Positions 32,377 to 41,964 of a DNA stretch of 64,000 bases are shown here, one piece after another. The notes below the pieces were generated by a model. It was not told where the DNA came from, ran no database searches, and worked only from the letters and a program-made list of their open reading frames with translations. This stretch comes from Thermoleptolyngbya sichuanensis A183 (GTDB lineage: Bacteria; Cyanobacteriota; Cyanobacteriia; Elainellales; Elainellaceae), in assembly GCF_013177315.1 (NCBI RefSeq), contig NZ_CP053661.1:1-64000 (forward strand), read 5' to 3'. Numbering within the stretch: position 1 is the stretch's first letter; each line of letters opens with the position of its first letter. A program made the translations under genes and the position numbers.

Positions 32377-35361
32377 CTAAAGCTGCGCTTCCTGCTGCTG
32401 ATAGAGGCAATAGTAGCGGCCGCGCATGGCCATCAGGTCTTCGTGGGTGCCCTGCTCCACAACAGAGCCTTGATCCATCATAAGAATTAGATCGGCGTGG
32501 CGGATGGTGCTGAGGCGGTGAGTGATGAAGAAGACGGTGCGGCCGCGAAAATGCTCCGCCAGGTTCATACAGACGCGACGCTCGGAGTCGTAGTCGAGGG
32601 CGCTGGTGGCTTCATCCATGATTAGCAGGCGCGGATTCTGCATGACCGTGCGGGCGATCGCAATCCGCTGGCGCTGACCGCCCGAAAGCGACGCACCCCG
32701 TTCACCAACACGGGTGTTATAGCCATTCGGCAAACCCATAATGAACTCATGGGCCGCCGCTACTTTGGCCGCTTCGATAATTTCCTCAGCGGAGGCATCC
32801 GGGGCATTCAGCGCGATGTTTTCCTGCACCGTGCCGTCAAACAGCAGCGTGTCCTGGGGCACAATGCCAATTTGCTGTCGCAGAGAATAGAGTTCTACCT
32901 TGGTAATGTCGTAGCCGTCAATCAGGATGCGCCCCGATTCCAGGTCATAGAGGCGAGGCAGCAGTTTCATCAGGGTACTCTTGCCGGAACCGCTCTGGCC
33001 GACAACGCCGACGAAGGAGCCGGGGGCAAATTCCAGGTTGATATTGCTGAGTTGGAGCGGGCCGGTCGTGCCAAATCGGAAAGACACGTTTTCGTAGGCG
33101 ACTTCGCCCTGAATCGGCGGCATGGGAATATTGAGCCTATCTAGCTCGTCGGCTTCAGGGGCGGAGTCCACGATATCGCTGAGGCGCTCAATCGACAGGC
33201 CCACTTCCTGGAAGTTTTGCCAGAGCTGGGCTAAGCGCAAGAGAGGACTCGTCACATAACCTGCGATGATGCGGAAGGCGATCAGTTGCCCCAGGCTAAG
33301 CTCCTGCTTTAGCACCAGATACGCGCCCACCCAGAGAACCAGCAAGCCCGAAAGCTGATTTAGGAAGTTGCTGAGGGAGCCTGCAAAGGTGGAAGTTTGC
33401 ACCGTGGTGAATCCGGCGCTGACGTAGCGGGCGTAGCGCTGTTGCCACTGCCAGCGCGATCGCAGTTCCATATTCTGCGCTTTCACGGTCTGGATGCCGC
33501 CCAGCACTTCCACCAGATAGGACTGGGTTTCGGCGTTGCGTTCCGCCTTGACCCGCAATTGGTTGCGGATAATCGGCGAAAAGATCACCGCCAGCGCAAT
33601 GAAGAAAGGAATCGTCGCCAGCGCCACCAGCGTCAGCAGCGGGCTATAGAACAGCATGACAACGATGTAGACAACGGAGAAGAAGGCATCCAGCACCACC
33701 GTCAGCGCCGTGCCCGTCATAAAAGAGCGGATATTTTCCAGTTCCCCAATGCGGGTGGAGAGTTCGCCCACAGGACGTTTCTCGAAATACCGCAGCGGCA
33801 GCCGCAGTAGGTGATCGATAATTTGCGACCCCAGCGTCATGTCGATGCGGTTGGTGGTGTCTACGAACAGGTAGGTTCGCAACGCCCCCAGCAGCGCCTC
33901 AAAGAATGCCAGCAGCAGCAGCAAAATGCCCAGCACTTGCAGCGTGTCGGGGCTGTTTTGCACGATCACCTTGTCGATGATCACCTGGATCATCAGCGGG
34001 TTTGCCAGGGCAAAAAGCTGCACAAAGAAGGAGGCGAGAAACACCAGCAGCAGCACGCCGCGATACTTCGCCACCGAGGGCAAAAACCAACTGAGGTTAA
34101 AGCGCTTTTGCGGCGTTTGCTTGGTGGCTCGCAGCAGCAGCACGTCGCCCTGTTCGCCCCAAGTGGCGGCAAACTCCGACGGCTTGCGGCGCAGTAGCCC
34201 CAGTTCTGGATCGGCGATCACCATTTCCCGTTCGCTGACGCTGTAGAGCAGCACGGGGCGATCTTGCCAGCGCACCATTGCGGGGGCTTCCAGGCGACCG
34301 ACGGATTGGGCCGGCACGGTAACCAACTGGGCGCTGAGGCCCATGAATTCGGCGATCGCCCCACACAGATCCAGCGGCAGCCCTCCCGTGCGCTCCATCT
34401 GGTTCACCAAAATGCGGCGCACCACATCGCGGCGGAAGGGCAGATTCAAGTGCTGGCAAAGCATCTGGAAGCAGGCCATCGTCGCTTCTAGCTGCCCCCG
34501 CCCGCGCACGATGGGGTATTCCTTTGCCTTGCCCTTGCTGTCGATGATGACGGGTTCCAGTTCCTCTGGGCGTTCGGGCGCGTAGGGAATATCGAGCGCT
34601 CCAAGGGTTGCGTCTGCCTGATTGGTGTCTTGCGGGTCTTCTGGGGCAGAACGGCGGAACAGAGATAGCGGAAAGCTGACCAGCCGCGCGGGTTTCTCGC
34701 CCGCCACCTCGATTTCGTCGAGTAGCCCCAGATTGAGCCGACTGCCAACAGGGTAGCCCGTGATTTCGCCGCTGCTGACCAGCCACAGGCGATCGCGCTG
34801 GAGCGAGTGCGTGGCAAAGGTTCCCGGCGGAATGCAGCGCACCTCTGCCTGAGATAGCCCTGCGTGGGTCAACTCCTTCAGATCCAGCGTGCCGTCGGCC
34901 TGGCGCGACAGTTCTTCCCCCAGCAGATCAAACACCTCAATCGGCGCAGCCTGAGCAGACAGGGCGCTGGCGACGGCTGGCTCTTTTTCCAGCAGATCTA
35001 GGAAGACGCGGGCGGGCAGCGTCAGGCAGATAGATTCCTCGGAGGCGATCGCCGTTTCGCAGGCCACGCCGCGCATCAGGCTGACCGCCCCCAGCACCGC
35101 GCCCGGTTGCAACAGCCCCAGCGTGGTGGGCTTGTCGGTGCGGGGGTCATAGCCGAGCGATCGCGCCTGCCCCTCATACAAAATCGTCACCTGGGCGGGC
35201 ATTTTTTCGCGCACCAAAATTGCCTGCCCCATCTTGTAGCGGAAGGGTTGAACCTGTTCGAGCAGACGAGCCAGGACCGCGCTAGAAAGCTGGGTAAACG
35301 GAAAGACCGTTGCCAGAAATTCTTGAACCGTCTCTTTGGGAAGGTTTTGGGTAAACGTCAT
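32377..35361 (-). CDS. Type I secretion ABC exporter with cyclic-nucleotide domain and degenerate C39 domain
   Basis: A 994-residue protein. Residues about 15-140 form a cNMP-binding-like domain. A second regulatory segment follows (150-270), then a C39-peptidase-like domain about 280-410 in which the catalytic-Cys site reads LEATMACFQM and the equivalent Cys is absent, as in HlyB-like exporters. The membrane domain with six spans is about 430-710. The ATPase about 745-990 has Walker A GQSGSGKST, signature LSGGQRQR, Walker B LLIMDEATSALD and the H-loop ITHRLST. The start overlaps the PPIase stop by 4 bp. It is predicted to export an unfolded RTX cargo without proteolysis. Confidence 0.93.
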   Translation of the reverse strand: MTFTQNLPKETVQEFLATVFPFTQLSSAVLARLLEQVQPFRYKMGQAILVREKMPAQVTILYEGQARSLGYDPRTDKPTTLGLLQPGAVLGAVSLMRGVACETAIASEESICLTLPARVFLDLLEKEPAVASALSAQAAPIEVFDLLGEELSRQADGTLDLKELTHAGLSQAEVRCIPPGTFATHSLQRDRLWLVSSGEITGYPVGSRLNLGLLDEIEVAGEKPARLVSFPLSLFRRSAPEDPQDTNQADATLGALDIPYAPERPEELEPVIIDSKGKAKEYPIVRGRGQLEATMACFQMLCQHLNLPFRRDVVRRILVNQMERTGGLPLDLCGAIAEFMGLSAQLVTVPAQSVGRLEAPAMVRWQDRPVLLYSVSEREMVIADPELGLLRRKPSEFAATWGEQGDVLLLRATKQTPQKRFNLSWFLPSVAKYRGVLLLVFLASFFVQLFALANPLMIQVIIDKVIVQNSPDTLQVLGILLLLLAFFEALLGALRTYLFVDTTNRIDMTLGSQIIDHLLRLPLRYFEKRPVGELSTRIGELENIRSFMTGTALTVVLDAFFSVVYIVVMLFYSPLLTLVALATIPFFIALAVIFSPIIRNQLRVKAERNAETQSYLVEVLGGIQTVKAQNMELRSRWQWQQRYARYVSAGFTTVQTSTFAGSLSNFLNQLSGLLVLWVGAYLVLKQELSLGQLIAFRIIAGYVTSPLLRLAQLWQNFQEVGLSIERLSDIVDSAPEADELDRLNIPMPPIQGEVAYENVSFRFGTTGPLQLSNINLEFAPGSFVGVVGQSGSGKSTLMKLLPRLYDLESGRILIDGYDITKVELYSLRQQIGIVPQDTLLFDGTVQENIALNAPDASAEEIIEAAKVAAAHEFIMGLPNGYNTRVGERGASLSGGQRQRIAIARTVMQNPRLLIMDEATSALDYDSERRVCMNLAEHFRGRTVFFITHRLSTIRHADLILMMDQGSVVEQGTHEDLMAMRGRYYCLYQQQEAQL

Positions 35362-36410
35362 GATTCAACAATGGGGGCAACGGTGGGGGCGGCAGGCGGG
35401 GAAGACGATAACGTGGTTGGTTTTACGGCTTTTGGATCGGGCACACTCAGCAAAATCGAGGTCGGCACGAGCTGGGGTTGGGCAGCGGGGGGATGTCCGC
35501 CGTTGCCTTGTCCGCCTGCTGCACCAGAGGGCGGCTTGGGCGCTCCGGGCTTGGCAGGTGGCTCTGCGGGTGGGGCAGTTGACGAGGAGGCTGGTGGCTG
35601 GGAGGATGTGTCTGCCGCAGGAGGCTCGCTGGGTTCGACGGTGGGCAGGGATTCGGTAGCAAGCGCATCCGCCGGTAGCGCATCCGCCAGAGGACTCAGC
35701 GACACGTCATCCAACTGCTGCTGGAGCCACTGGTTAAACGACTCGTTGAGCAGGCGGCGGCGCATTTGCTCATCCATCTGGGCAGGGATGAATTTTTCCA
35801 GACGAATGATCACAATCCACTCGCCAATGCGGTGGGGCGGCCAGAGTTGCCCCGGCTGGCTAATAGAGAGCATATGAGCCAGTTGGGGATGGGGCACACT
35901 TAGCTCCACCGGGCCAATCAGCCCGTCGGTCTGGGATTCGGGCCCTTGAGAATAGGTGCGGGCAAGTTCGGCGAAGCTCTGTTCGCCTTCCATAACCCGA
36001 AAGTAGATTTCTTGAGCGATGCCCATGTCCTGGGTACGGATGAGCGAGTAGATGACTTTATCTAGCTTGCTCTTGCGCTCCAGGAAATAGGATTCGAGCT
36101 TGGCTCCCCAAGTGGCTTCTTTGAACTTCTCGATGCGGAGCGATCGCGTGGCCAGGGCATCGAGCTGAGCCAGGGTCATGCCGTGTCGGTTTAGCCATTG
36201 CTGACGGGTGGCTTCGTCTACGATCTGGTGCTGGGCGTAGAACTGTTCGCGGGCCCCGATGAGTTCTTCTTCGGCGCAGGTGATGGGGGCGATCGCCTCA
36301 TCAATCAACACTTCCTGCACCAACTGCGGCAGCATTTGATAGCCTGCCAGCAGCGACGGCAATTCTTCCGATGTGACCGACCGATTCCCAATCTGCAATA
36401 CGTGTCCCAT
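35358..36410 (-). CDS. SurA/parvulin-like peptidylprolyl isomerase of the secretion operon
   Basis: A 350-residue protein. Residues 1-110 form a SurA-N-like helical chaperone part (YQMLPQLVQEVLIDEAIAP). Residues about 135-215 form a rotamase-like domain (ARTYSQGPESQTDGLIGPVE, GEWIVIIRLEKF). Residues 250-350 form a Pro/Ala/Ser-rich tail. There is no signal peptide, so it probably works in the cytoplasm on the cargo before export. It is the first gene of the operon and overlaps the ABC gene by 4 bp. This PPIase-ABC pairing recurs in cyanobacterial type I systems. Confidence 0.85.
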   Translation of the reverse strand: MGHVLQIGNRSVTSEELPSLLAGYQMLPQLVQEVLIDEAIAPITCAEEELIGAREQFYAQHQIVDEATRQQWLNRHGMTLAQLDALATRSLRIEKFKEATWGAKLESYFLERKSKLDKVIYSLIRTQDMGIAQEIYFRVMEGEQSFAELARTYSQGPESQTDGLIGPVELSVPHPQLAHMLSISQPGQLWPPHRIGEWIVIIRLEKFIPAQMDEQMRRRLLNESFNQWLQQQLDDVSLSPLADALPADALATESLPTVEPSEPPAADTSSQPPASSSTAPPAEPPAKPGAPKPPSGAAGGQGNGGHPPAAQPQLVPTSILLSVPDPKAVKPTTLSSSPPAAPTVAPIVES

Positions 36411-36956
36411 GCAAATCCATCCATCAACAGCGGAAAATCCTGATGCGTCATGGTTAACTATCAGGCACTTGGTGTCTAGCTACGAATCCTTAGCCCCAGC
36501 CCAGTAATACAATTCCAGTCATGCAATTCCAGTTTTATAATCCCAGTCACACAGCCCCAAACTAAATTATGGGTTTCCAGAGTTAGAAATCAAAGGACAG
36601 TTACGAAAACTTTTAGCTTTGACCCATGAACCTTCGGTGAATCTCTGGACGAATATTTACGGACACAGCGCGTTGCTAGGCATAGCATTCCCAAATCTTG
36701 GACGATTCTCTACTTTTGAGTATTCAGTCAGAAGATTTATCCAGCAGGATGGTTGCTCGCAGGTTTTTTGCACGGTTTGTTCAGAGGATGGGCAAGCTGC
36801 TAAAGTATACGACCCCTTAAGCCAAACCGTTCAGGACTTACGCACTTGCGATAAGTTTTCTGGGTTTTGGACGGTTTCTCGTGGGCGCAGCCCACGAGAA
36901 ATCGTCCAACTGCGTAAGTCCAACTGTGAAGCTGATTATGCAAACTGCGACGCACG
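36411..36956. other. Intergenic region with a MITE copy
   Basis: The left part is the probable promoter region of the secretion operon, AT-richer, with several near-repeats of CCAGTCA-type words at 36500-36560. A rightward frame at 36619-36978 has poor protein character and reads through the MITE at 36833-36921, so it is not called. No other gene is visible. Confidence 0.4.
36833..36921. repeat. MITE-like ~90-bp repeat, copy 1
   Basis: Ends AGGACTTACGCA and TGCGTAAGTCC form terminal inverted repeats. The inside holds a 20-bp-class hairpin (GGACGGTTTCTCGTGGG with its near complement). It lies just downstream of the MsbA-like gene. Confidence 0.8.
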
Positions 36957-38729
36957 CTATGCAAACTGCTGGGCATAGAACTGGGCATAGCGTCCGTCTT
37001 GCGCCAAGAGTTCTGTATGCGTGCCGGATTCCACCAAGCGCCCCTGTTCTAACACAAGGATGCGATCGGCGCGGCGGACGGTGGCCAGCCGATGGGCAAT
37101 GATGAACACAGTGCGCCCCTGCATCAGCCGCTCCAGCGCTTCCTGTACCAGTGCTTCGGATTCGGAATCGAGGGCAGAGGTGGCTTCGTCCAGGATCAGA
37201 ATGCGCGGGTTGAGCAGCACGGCTCGGGCGATCGCAATTCGCTGGCGCTGTCCGCCCGACAGGTTTACACCGCGCTCACCCACCCACGAGTCATAGCCAT
37301 CGGGACATTGGGAGATAAAGGCGTGGGCGTTGGCGATTTTTGCAGCTTCGACCACTGCTTGCCGCTCGTAATCGGTCTGGCCAAAGGCGATGTTTTGGGC
37401 GATCGTGCCGGAAAACAGCACCGTTTCCTGGGGAACGATGCCGATCTGCCGCCGCAGGCTGTACAGCGTTACGGTGCGGATATCCACGCCGTCGATTAAG
37501 ATTTGCCCCTGCTGCGGGTCATAAAAGCGCGGCAGCAGGTTCACCAGCGTCGTTTTGCCTGCGCCGGAGGGGCCGACCAGGGCGATCGCCTCGCCAGGGA
37601 AGGCCAGCAGGCTGAGTTGGTGGAGGACGGGTGATGGAGCGGGAGCAGAATCCTGGTTCCCAACCCCTGGCTGGGGATAGGCAAAGCTGACGTTGCGGTA
37701 TTCCACTTTGCCTGTGACGGGCGGCAGCACGAGGGCGTTTGGGGCTTCGTAGACAGCAGGTTCCACGTCCAGCAGTTCAAAAATGCGATCGACCGAGGCT
37801 TGCCCCTGTTTGAACTCGTTGTAGTTGTCAGTGAGGTGGGCGATCGGGTCTACCAGCATCGCCACTGCAAAGACGTAGCTGCCAAACTGTGCGCCCGTCA
37901 GGTTGCCCCGCGAAATTTGCCAGCCCCCCAGCAGCAGCAGCAGCAGCACGCTGACGGCGTACATAAAGCCCACCACGGGATATTGCACTGCCTTGAGCCA
38001 GGCGGCGGCGTATTTTGCCCGACGGTTGCGCTCGGCTTCGCGGGCAAAGCGGCGAATTTCATAATCTTCGGCGGCAAAGGCCCGCACCAGGCGGATGCCG
38101 CTAAACACTTCCGTGAGCAGGGAAGATAGGTCGGAGACGAGGGACTGGCTGCGGCGCGAAATCTTCAACATGCGATCGCCAAACCAGCTAATCAGCAGCC
38201 CCATCAGCGGCACCATCACTAGGCTGGCCAGGGTCAACTGCCAGTTGAGATACACCATGTAGCCGAACACGAAAACCAGTTGCAGGACGCAGGGCGTAAA
38301 GTCGTGAAACACTTTGTTGACCACTTCGCCGATGCGGTCGATGTCTTCCGTGAGGCGATAGGACAGGTCGCCCGTCTGGGCCCGCTCAAAATATCCAAGG
38401 CTGAGGGTTTGCAGGTGGGCGTAGGTGCGGGTGCGGAGGTCGAGGGCGATCGCCAAAGCAGCCTTGGCCATCAGCGCATCCTGCCCGTACTGAGCAATCT
38501 TTTGCACCAAAAACACGCCCGCTACGATGCCCGCCATTTGCGCCAGCGATCGCACGTCCCCCGCCACCAAAAAGCTCAGCAGCCGCCCCGCCAGCCATGC
38601 CAGCAGCGGCCACGCCGCCGTAAAAATTAGCGTGCAGCAAAACGCCCGCACCACAGTTCCCCAGTGGGGTTTGAGATAGGGCAGCAGTCGCCGATAGCCA
38701 GACCGAGAATCCAAAGCAAATCTAGCCAA
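36957..38729 (-). CDS. MsbA-like ABC exporter (fused membrane and ATPase domains)
   Basis: The frame is open to 39077, but the first ~115 codons cross a MITE copy (38760-38849) and lack protein character. The TTG at 38729 gives 590 residues, the normal length, with a second TTG at 38714. The membrane domain is about 20-310 (six spans) and the ATPase 350-585: Walker A VGPSGAGKTT, signature LSGGQRQR, Walker B ILILDEATSALD, H-loop IAHRLAT. It probably exports lipid or glycolipid as a homodimer. No ATG fits the natural N-terminus, so the original start may have been displaced by the MITE. Confidence 0.85.
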   Translation of the reverse strand: MARFALDSRSGYRRLLPYLKPHWGTVVRAFCCTLIFTAAWPLLAWLAGRLLSFLVAGDVRSLAQMAGIVAGVFLVQKIAQYGQDALMAKAALAIALDLRTRTYAHLQTLSLGYFERAQTGDLSYRLTEDIDRIGEVVNKVFHDFTPCVLQLVFVFGYMVYLNWQLTLASLVMVPLMGLLISWFGDRMLKISRRSQSLVSDLSSLLTEVFSGIRLVRAFAAEDYEIRRFAREAERNRRAKYAAAWLKAVQYPVVGFMYAVSVLLLLLLGGWQISRGNLTGAQFGSYVFAVAMLVDPIAHLTDNYNEFKQGQASVDRIFELLDVEPAVYEAPNALVLPPVTGKVEYRNVSFAYPQPGVGNQDSAPAPSPVLHQLSLLAFPGEAIALVGPSGAGKTTLVNLLPRFYDPQQGQILIDGVDIRTVTLYSLRRQIGIVPQETVLFSGTIAQNIAFGQTDYERQAVVEAAKIANAHAFISQCPDGYDSWVGERGVNLSGGQRQRIAIARAVLLNPRILILDEATSALDSESEALVQEALERLMQGRTVFIIAHRLATVRRADRILVLEQGRLVESGTHTELLAQDGRYAQFYAQQFA

Positions 38730-38759
38730 ATCAATATTCCGAATATCCCGAATAATCCT

Positions 38760-38849
38760 GGGACTGACGCAGTTGGACAATTTCTTGCAGACTGCGCCCG
38801 CAAGAAATTGTCCAAAATCCAAGGAGCTTGTCGCAAGTGCGTTAGTCCT
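38760..38849. repeat. MITE-like repeat, copy 2, at the 5' end of the ABC gene
   Basis: It reads GGACTGACGCAGTTGGACAA to GCGTTAGTCCT, opposite in orientation to copy 1, with the central hairpin CAATTTCTTGC/GCAAGAAATTG. It ends 31 bp upstream of the TTG start proposed for the ABC exporter. Confidence 0.8.
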
Positions 38850-39634
38850 GACTCCAATGAACCAGAAACCGGGGGCAGGAAGCAACGACGTGGCGATAGA
38901 GGCGATCGCCCCAGGCTTACAGCCGCAAAAGGAAAAACGTTGGAGACTTTCGGAAGAGTATTCTAAGGGCGATCGCCCCCCAGTTCCAGATCCACACATC
39001 AGGCAAATTACGGTTGACAAATGGCTGAGTAGGCTAATCCCTTCAGACTTTCCTAACCTATCAAGCCTGTCAAGCATTCAGAGTCGCTCGAAGAATTTCT
39101 ACCTGCATCCACAGAGAGCGCTCGCAAATCGGGCATTGCAGCCCTTCTCTAAACTTCCTGGAGTAGAGATGTTCTAGTTGGGATACCTCTGTAAAAACTA
39201 GCAACTCATACCGAAATCAAACTGAAATGTAAAGAAAAAAGAACAAAGTCTCCTAGAATATACGGATATAGCTCTATTATGACCGGGTACTGGCAATATA
39301 AACTGTTTGAGTTGTTTCAAGAGCCTGTGATAGACGCAGGCCGCGAAAAAACAGAGGATTAGGCGCTCCTCTCTCGCATTTTCAGTTTCGCGTTTTCAAA
39401 AAATCAGGCAATCTACTGGCGATTCACGATCGAAAAGCAGCATGAGAAAACTAGAGCGAGTTCGCGAAAACTGCGCTCATGCCAAGTTTGCTGTCTCCCC
39501 AATGTCTGGTGTCGTAACCCCAGGGTCAAACGAAACAGACATCGTTCCCTCTGAGATTGACCTCAGCGATTGACCTCAGCATTTGAGTCATGCTCTATTG
39601 ACGTTTGTTTTTTGTTACCAGGGTTTAAAATTTC
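38850..39634. other. Long upstream region of the RTX gene
   Basis: About 0.8 kb without a convincing gene. The first 230 bases are in phase with the ABC frame but look non-coding. The stretch 39190-39420 is AT-rich and likely contains the RTX promoter. TTGACCTCAGC is directly repeated at 39557-39582. No known regulator site is apparent. Confidence 0.4.
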
Positions 39635-41179
39635 ATGGCAATCGATCCTAATGTTTCTCCCGCAGGCGGTGCTCTGCCCAGCGGTGTCACCATCATCGGT
39701 GGTATCGTTCTCGACCTTGTTGGTGCCAATGGTCAGCGCCTTGTTGCACAGCTTGCTGCGTCTGATCTGTACGAAGGTACAGTTACCACTAGCCAGCAAC
39801 TCATCGGCACCCAGACTGAGCTAACCCCCACCTTTATCAATACGCTCGGCGGCGGGCTAAGTCGGGTTGCAGTGCGCGTTACCCTGTTCGACGGGGATAA
39901 CGCGCCCTCAGACTTTGACTTTAACCAAAACCGACTCCTCCTCAACGGTTTCGACATCGGCAACTGGAGCGATGTTGAAACCATCACCACAGACGGTCTG
40001 GGAAATCCAGTTAGCTCTAACCGCCCCAATTTTGGTTTTGCCAATGAAGAGCTAGACACAGGCTGGTTTTTCACTCAAGACCCCACATTTCTCGCAAACT
40101 TCTACAACTCGTTGGTCTCCGGCCAGCAGGTTGATTACACCTTCGTAGACAATACCCCCGCAGAAAACTTCCTAGATTTCAAACAAGGTCTGGATAGTAG
40201 TTTGATTGGCGGTGGCGGCGGTGGCGGCGGCCCCATCATCGATCCTGGTGGCCCTGGCGGTGGCGGCGGTGGTACTGACCCCGGCGGCCCTGGCGGTGGC
40301 GGCGGTGGTACTGACCCCGGCGGCCCTGGCGGTGGCGGCGGTGGTACTGACCCCGGCGGCCCTGGCGGTGGCGGCGGTGGTACCGGCCCCGGCGGTCCAG
40401 GGACGCTTCCTGGTGATGTGATTGTGGGGGATGGTCAAACGGGTCTTGCGGCGATTCCGCTGAGATGCCGAAACGGCACGCCTGTCCCTTTCCTCACCCT
40501 CAGAGGGCAGCGTCGCTTGCAGCCGCTGACGTTGACAGGTGGGCCCAACACGCTGACGGTAGAACTGGTGTCTACACAGCCTGGCCGTCCTCGCAGTTGG
40601 CGAGCCGCAGCCGCAGGTTCCCCTGCAAGGGCCCGCAAGTTTAACCGGGCAGACTACAGACCCGGTGGCGGTTTTGAGATGTTTGGTGGTGGGGGGAATG
40701 ATGTATTGCAGGTGCGTCAGCGGCAGAACATCCTCCGCGGTCAACAGGGTAATGACAGCCTGACGGGTGGCCCACGGCGAGATTTTCTGGTGGGCGGACG
40801 AGGCGACGACGTGATCAATGGCGGCGGCGGCAAGAACACGATTGTTGGCGGTGCAGGAAATGACACGCTCATCGGCGGTCTAGACCGCGATATGTTTGTT
40901 TATCGCCGGGTTAATCACGGAACGGATTTGATCCAAAACTATCAGCCAGGGGTTGACGTGATTGACCTGCGGCGCATCTTTGCCCGCGCTCCTTTCCAGG
41001 TTGCAGGACGCAGCAACTATCAGCGGCTCAACACGTTTGTGCGGTTGATCGAACGTGAGGGAAATACGCTGGTTCAAATTGATAGGAATGGCAAGCAAGC
41101 AGGTAAGTTCTTCAATACGCTGGCGGTTTTAGAAGGAATCGCCGTGAGCCAGCTTAGCTCCTGCGATTTTGTGGTGTAA
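39635..41179 (+). CDS. RTX-type calcium-binding secreted protein, probable type I secretion cargo
   Basis: A 514-residue protein. There is no N-terminal signal peptide. Residues 1-190 form a beta-rich domain of unknown family. Residues 190-255 are a Gly/Pro linker of tandem GGPGGGGGGTDP units. Residues 340-430 contain RTX nonapeptides (GGGGNDVLQ, GQQGNDSLTG, GGRGDDVING, GGAGNDTLIG) that bind Ca2+ as a beta-roll. The C-terminal ~90 residues are a hydrophobic/aromatic segment typical of uncleaved type I secretion signals. The T1SS operon lies 3.2 kb to the left, making it the best candidate exporter. Confidence 0.88.
   Translation: MAIDPNVSPAGGALPSGVTIIGGIVLDLVGANGQRLVAQLAASDLYEGTVTTSQQLIGTQTELTPTFINTLGGGLSRVAVRVTLFDGDNAPSDFDFNQNRLLLNGFDIGNWSDVETITTDGLGNPVSSNRPNFGFANEELDTGWFFTQDPTFLANFYNSLVSGQQVDYTFVDNTPAENFLDFKQGLDSSLIGGGGGGGGPIIDPGGPGGGGGGTDPGGPGGGGGGTDPGGPGGGGGGTDPGGPGGGGGGTGPGGPGTLPGDVIVGDGQTGLAAIPLRCRNGTPVPFLTLRGQRRLQPLTLTGGPNTLTVELVSTQPGRPRSWRAAAAGSPARARKFNRADYRPGGGFEMFGGGGNDVLQVRQRQNILRGQQGNDSLTGGPRRDFLVGGRGDDVINGGGGKNTIVGGAGNDTLIGGLDRDMFVYRRVNHGTDLIQNYQPGVDVIDLRRIFARAPFQVAGRSNYQRLNTFVRLIEREGNTLVQIDRNGKQAGKFFNTLAVLEGIAVSQLSSCDFVV
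40249..40399. repeat. 36-bp in-frame tandem repeat in the RTX gene
   Basis: About four near-identical copies of a 36-bp unit encode GGPGGGGGGTDP. The near identity at DNA level implies recent expansion and likely length variation of the linker between strains. Confidence 0.9.
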
Positions 41180-41321
41180 GGGGCGATCGCCCGTTCATGC
41201 CCGCCCTTTTCATCGTTCGTTAAGTCTTTTGTCTCTTGCGTTAGATGTTGACGACGCGAATTCACTAAAACTGCTGCATAAACCCTATGTGATGGGTTTG
41301 TGCAGCATTCTTTTGGGGTAT

Positions 41322-41410
41322 GGGACTGATACAGTTGGGCGATTTCTTCTGAGTGCAGCCTGCTAGAAATCGTCCAAAACCTAGACGCATATCGCAAGTG
41401 CGTAAGGTCT
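41322..41410. repeat. MITE-like repeat, copy 3 (diverged)
   Basis: It reads GGGACTGATACAGTTGGGCG to GTGCGTAAGGTCT. The central hairpin is partly decayed (GCAGCCTGC). It is recognisable by both ends and spacing. Confidence 0.65.
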
Positions 41411-41461
41411 GTGGGGCGATTTTTGTGTGGATTGGGGTTGTCAGTGTTTTCTGAGAATGTC

Positions 41462-41551
41462 AGGACTTACGCACTTGCAATAAGCTTTCTGGATTTTGGA
41501 CAATTTCTCGCGGGCTGCGCCCGCGAGAAATTGTCCAACTGCGTAAGTCCT
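41462..41551. repeat. MITE-like repeat, copy 4
   Basis: It reads AGGACTTACGCACTTGCAAT to ACTGCGTAAGTCCT with a perfect central hairpin (CAATTTCTCGCGGGC/GCCCGCGAGAAATTG). Confidence 0.85.
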
Positions 41552-41640
41552 AAATGTTTTTTGAGGTTGATGGCGATCGCCCTTGAACTTGCGCCGACCC
41601 CGTGCCTATAGTGGAAAGCATTTGACCCCTTCCTTCTTCG

Positions 41641-41901
41641 ATGAGCAAGCGCCTTCCTGAAACCACCGCCTACGTTCGGATTACCCATCAATCCTGGCAG
41701 CAGGGCAAAATTGAAGGCGAAGTGCGGGCGAATGCCTACGAGTGGCAGTTCCAGTGGTGCTTTCGGCAGGGGCAACTGATTGTGCAGCCGTCGCTGGGGC
41801 GGGCGCTGATCAAAGACCCTCTGGAGCGCTTTTTGGAGCGCAGTGACTATCAGCTAGAACTGGGCGGCGACTATTCATTTACCATTCGGGCAGAAATTTG
41901 A
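41641..41901 (+). CDS. Small conserved cyanobacterial protein (DUF3146-like)
   Basis: An 86-residue beta-rich protein: LPETTAYVRITHQSWQQG, EYEWQ-like core (YEWQFQWCFRQGQLIVQPSL) and a LELGGDYSFTIRAEI end. This pattern fits, from memory, a short cyanobacterial family annotated DUF3146; its function is unknown. It stands alone between the MITE pair and the restriction-modification genes. Confidence 0.75.
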   Translation: MSKRLPETTAYVRITHQSWQQGKIEGEVRANAYEWQFQWCFRQGQLIVQPSLGRALIKDPLERFLERSDYQLELGGDYSFTIRAEI

Positions 41902-41964
41902 AGCCTGGCCCCTGCAACGCTGCAACGCTGCAACCGGTTGTTGGGCGGCTGTGCGGTGATTCCA

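Larger units (their letters stand above)
41180..41640. other. Intergenic region with two MITE copies
   Basis: No gene is seen. It is occupied mainly by two copies of the ~90-bp repeat (41322-41410, diverged; 41462-41551, well preserved) in opposite orientations about 50 bp apart. Confidence 0.6.

Noticed and set aside
36619-36978. Rightward 119-codon frame between the secretion operon and the ABC exporter
   Set aside because: It reads through a MITE copy and the other part has no protein-like composition.
40172-40744. Leftward 190-codon frame opposite the RTX gene
   Set aside because: Its repetitive Thr/Ala product is only the antisense of the 36-bp Gly/Pro repeats.
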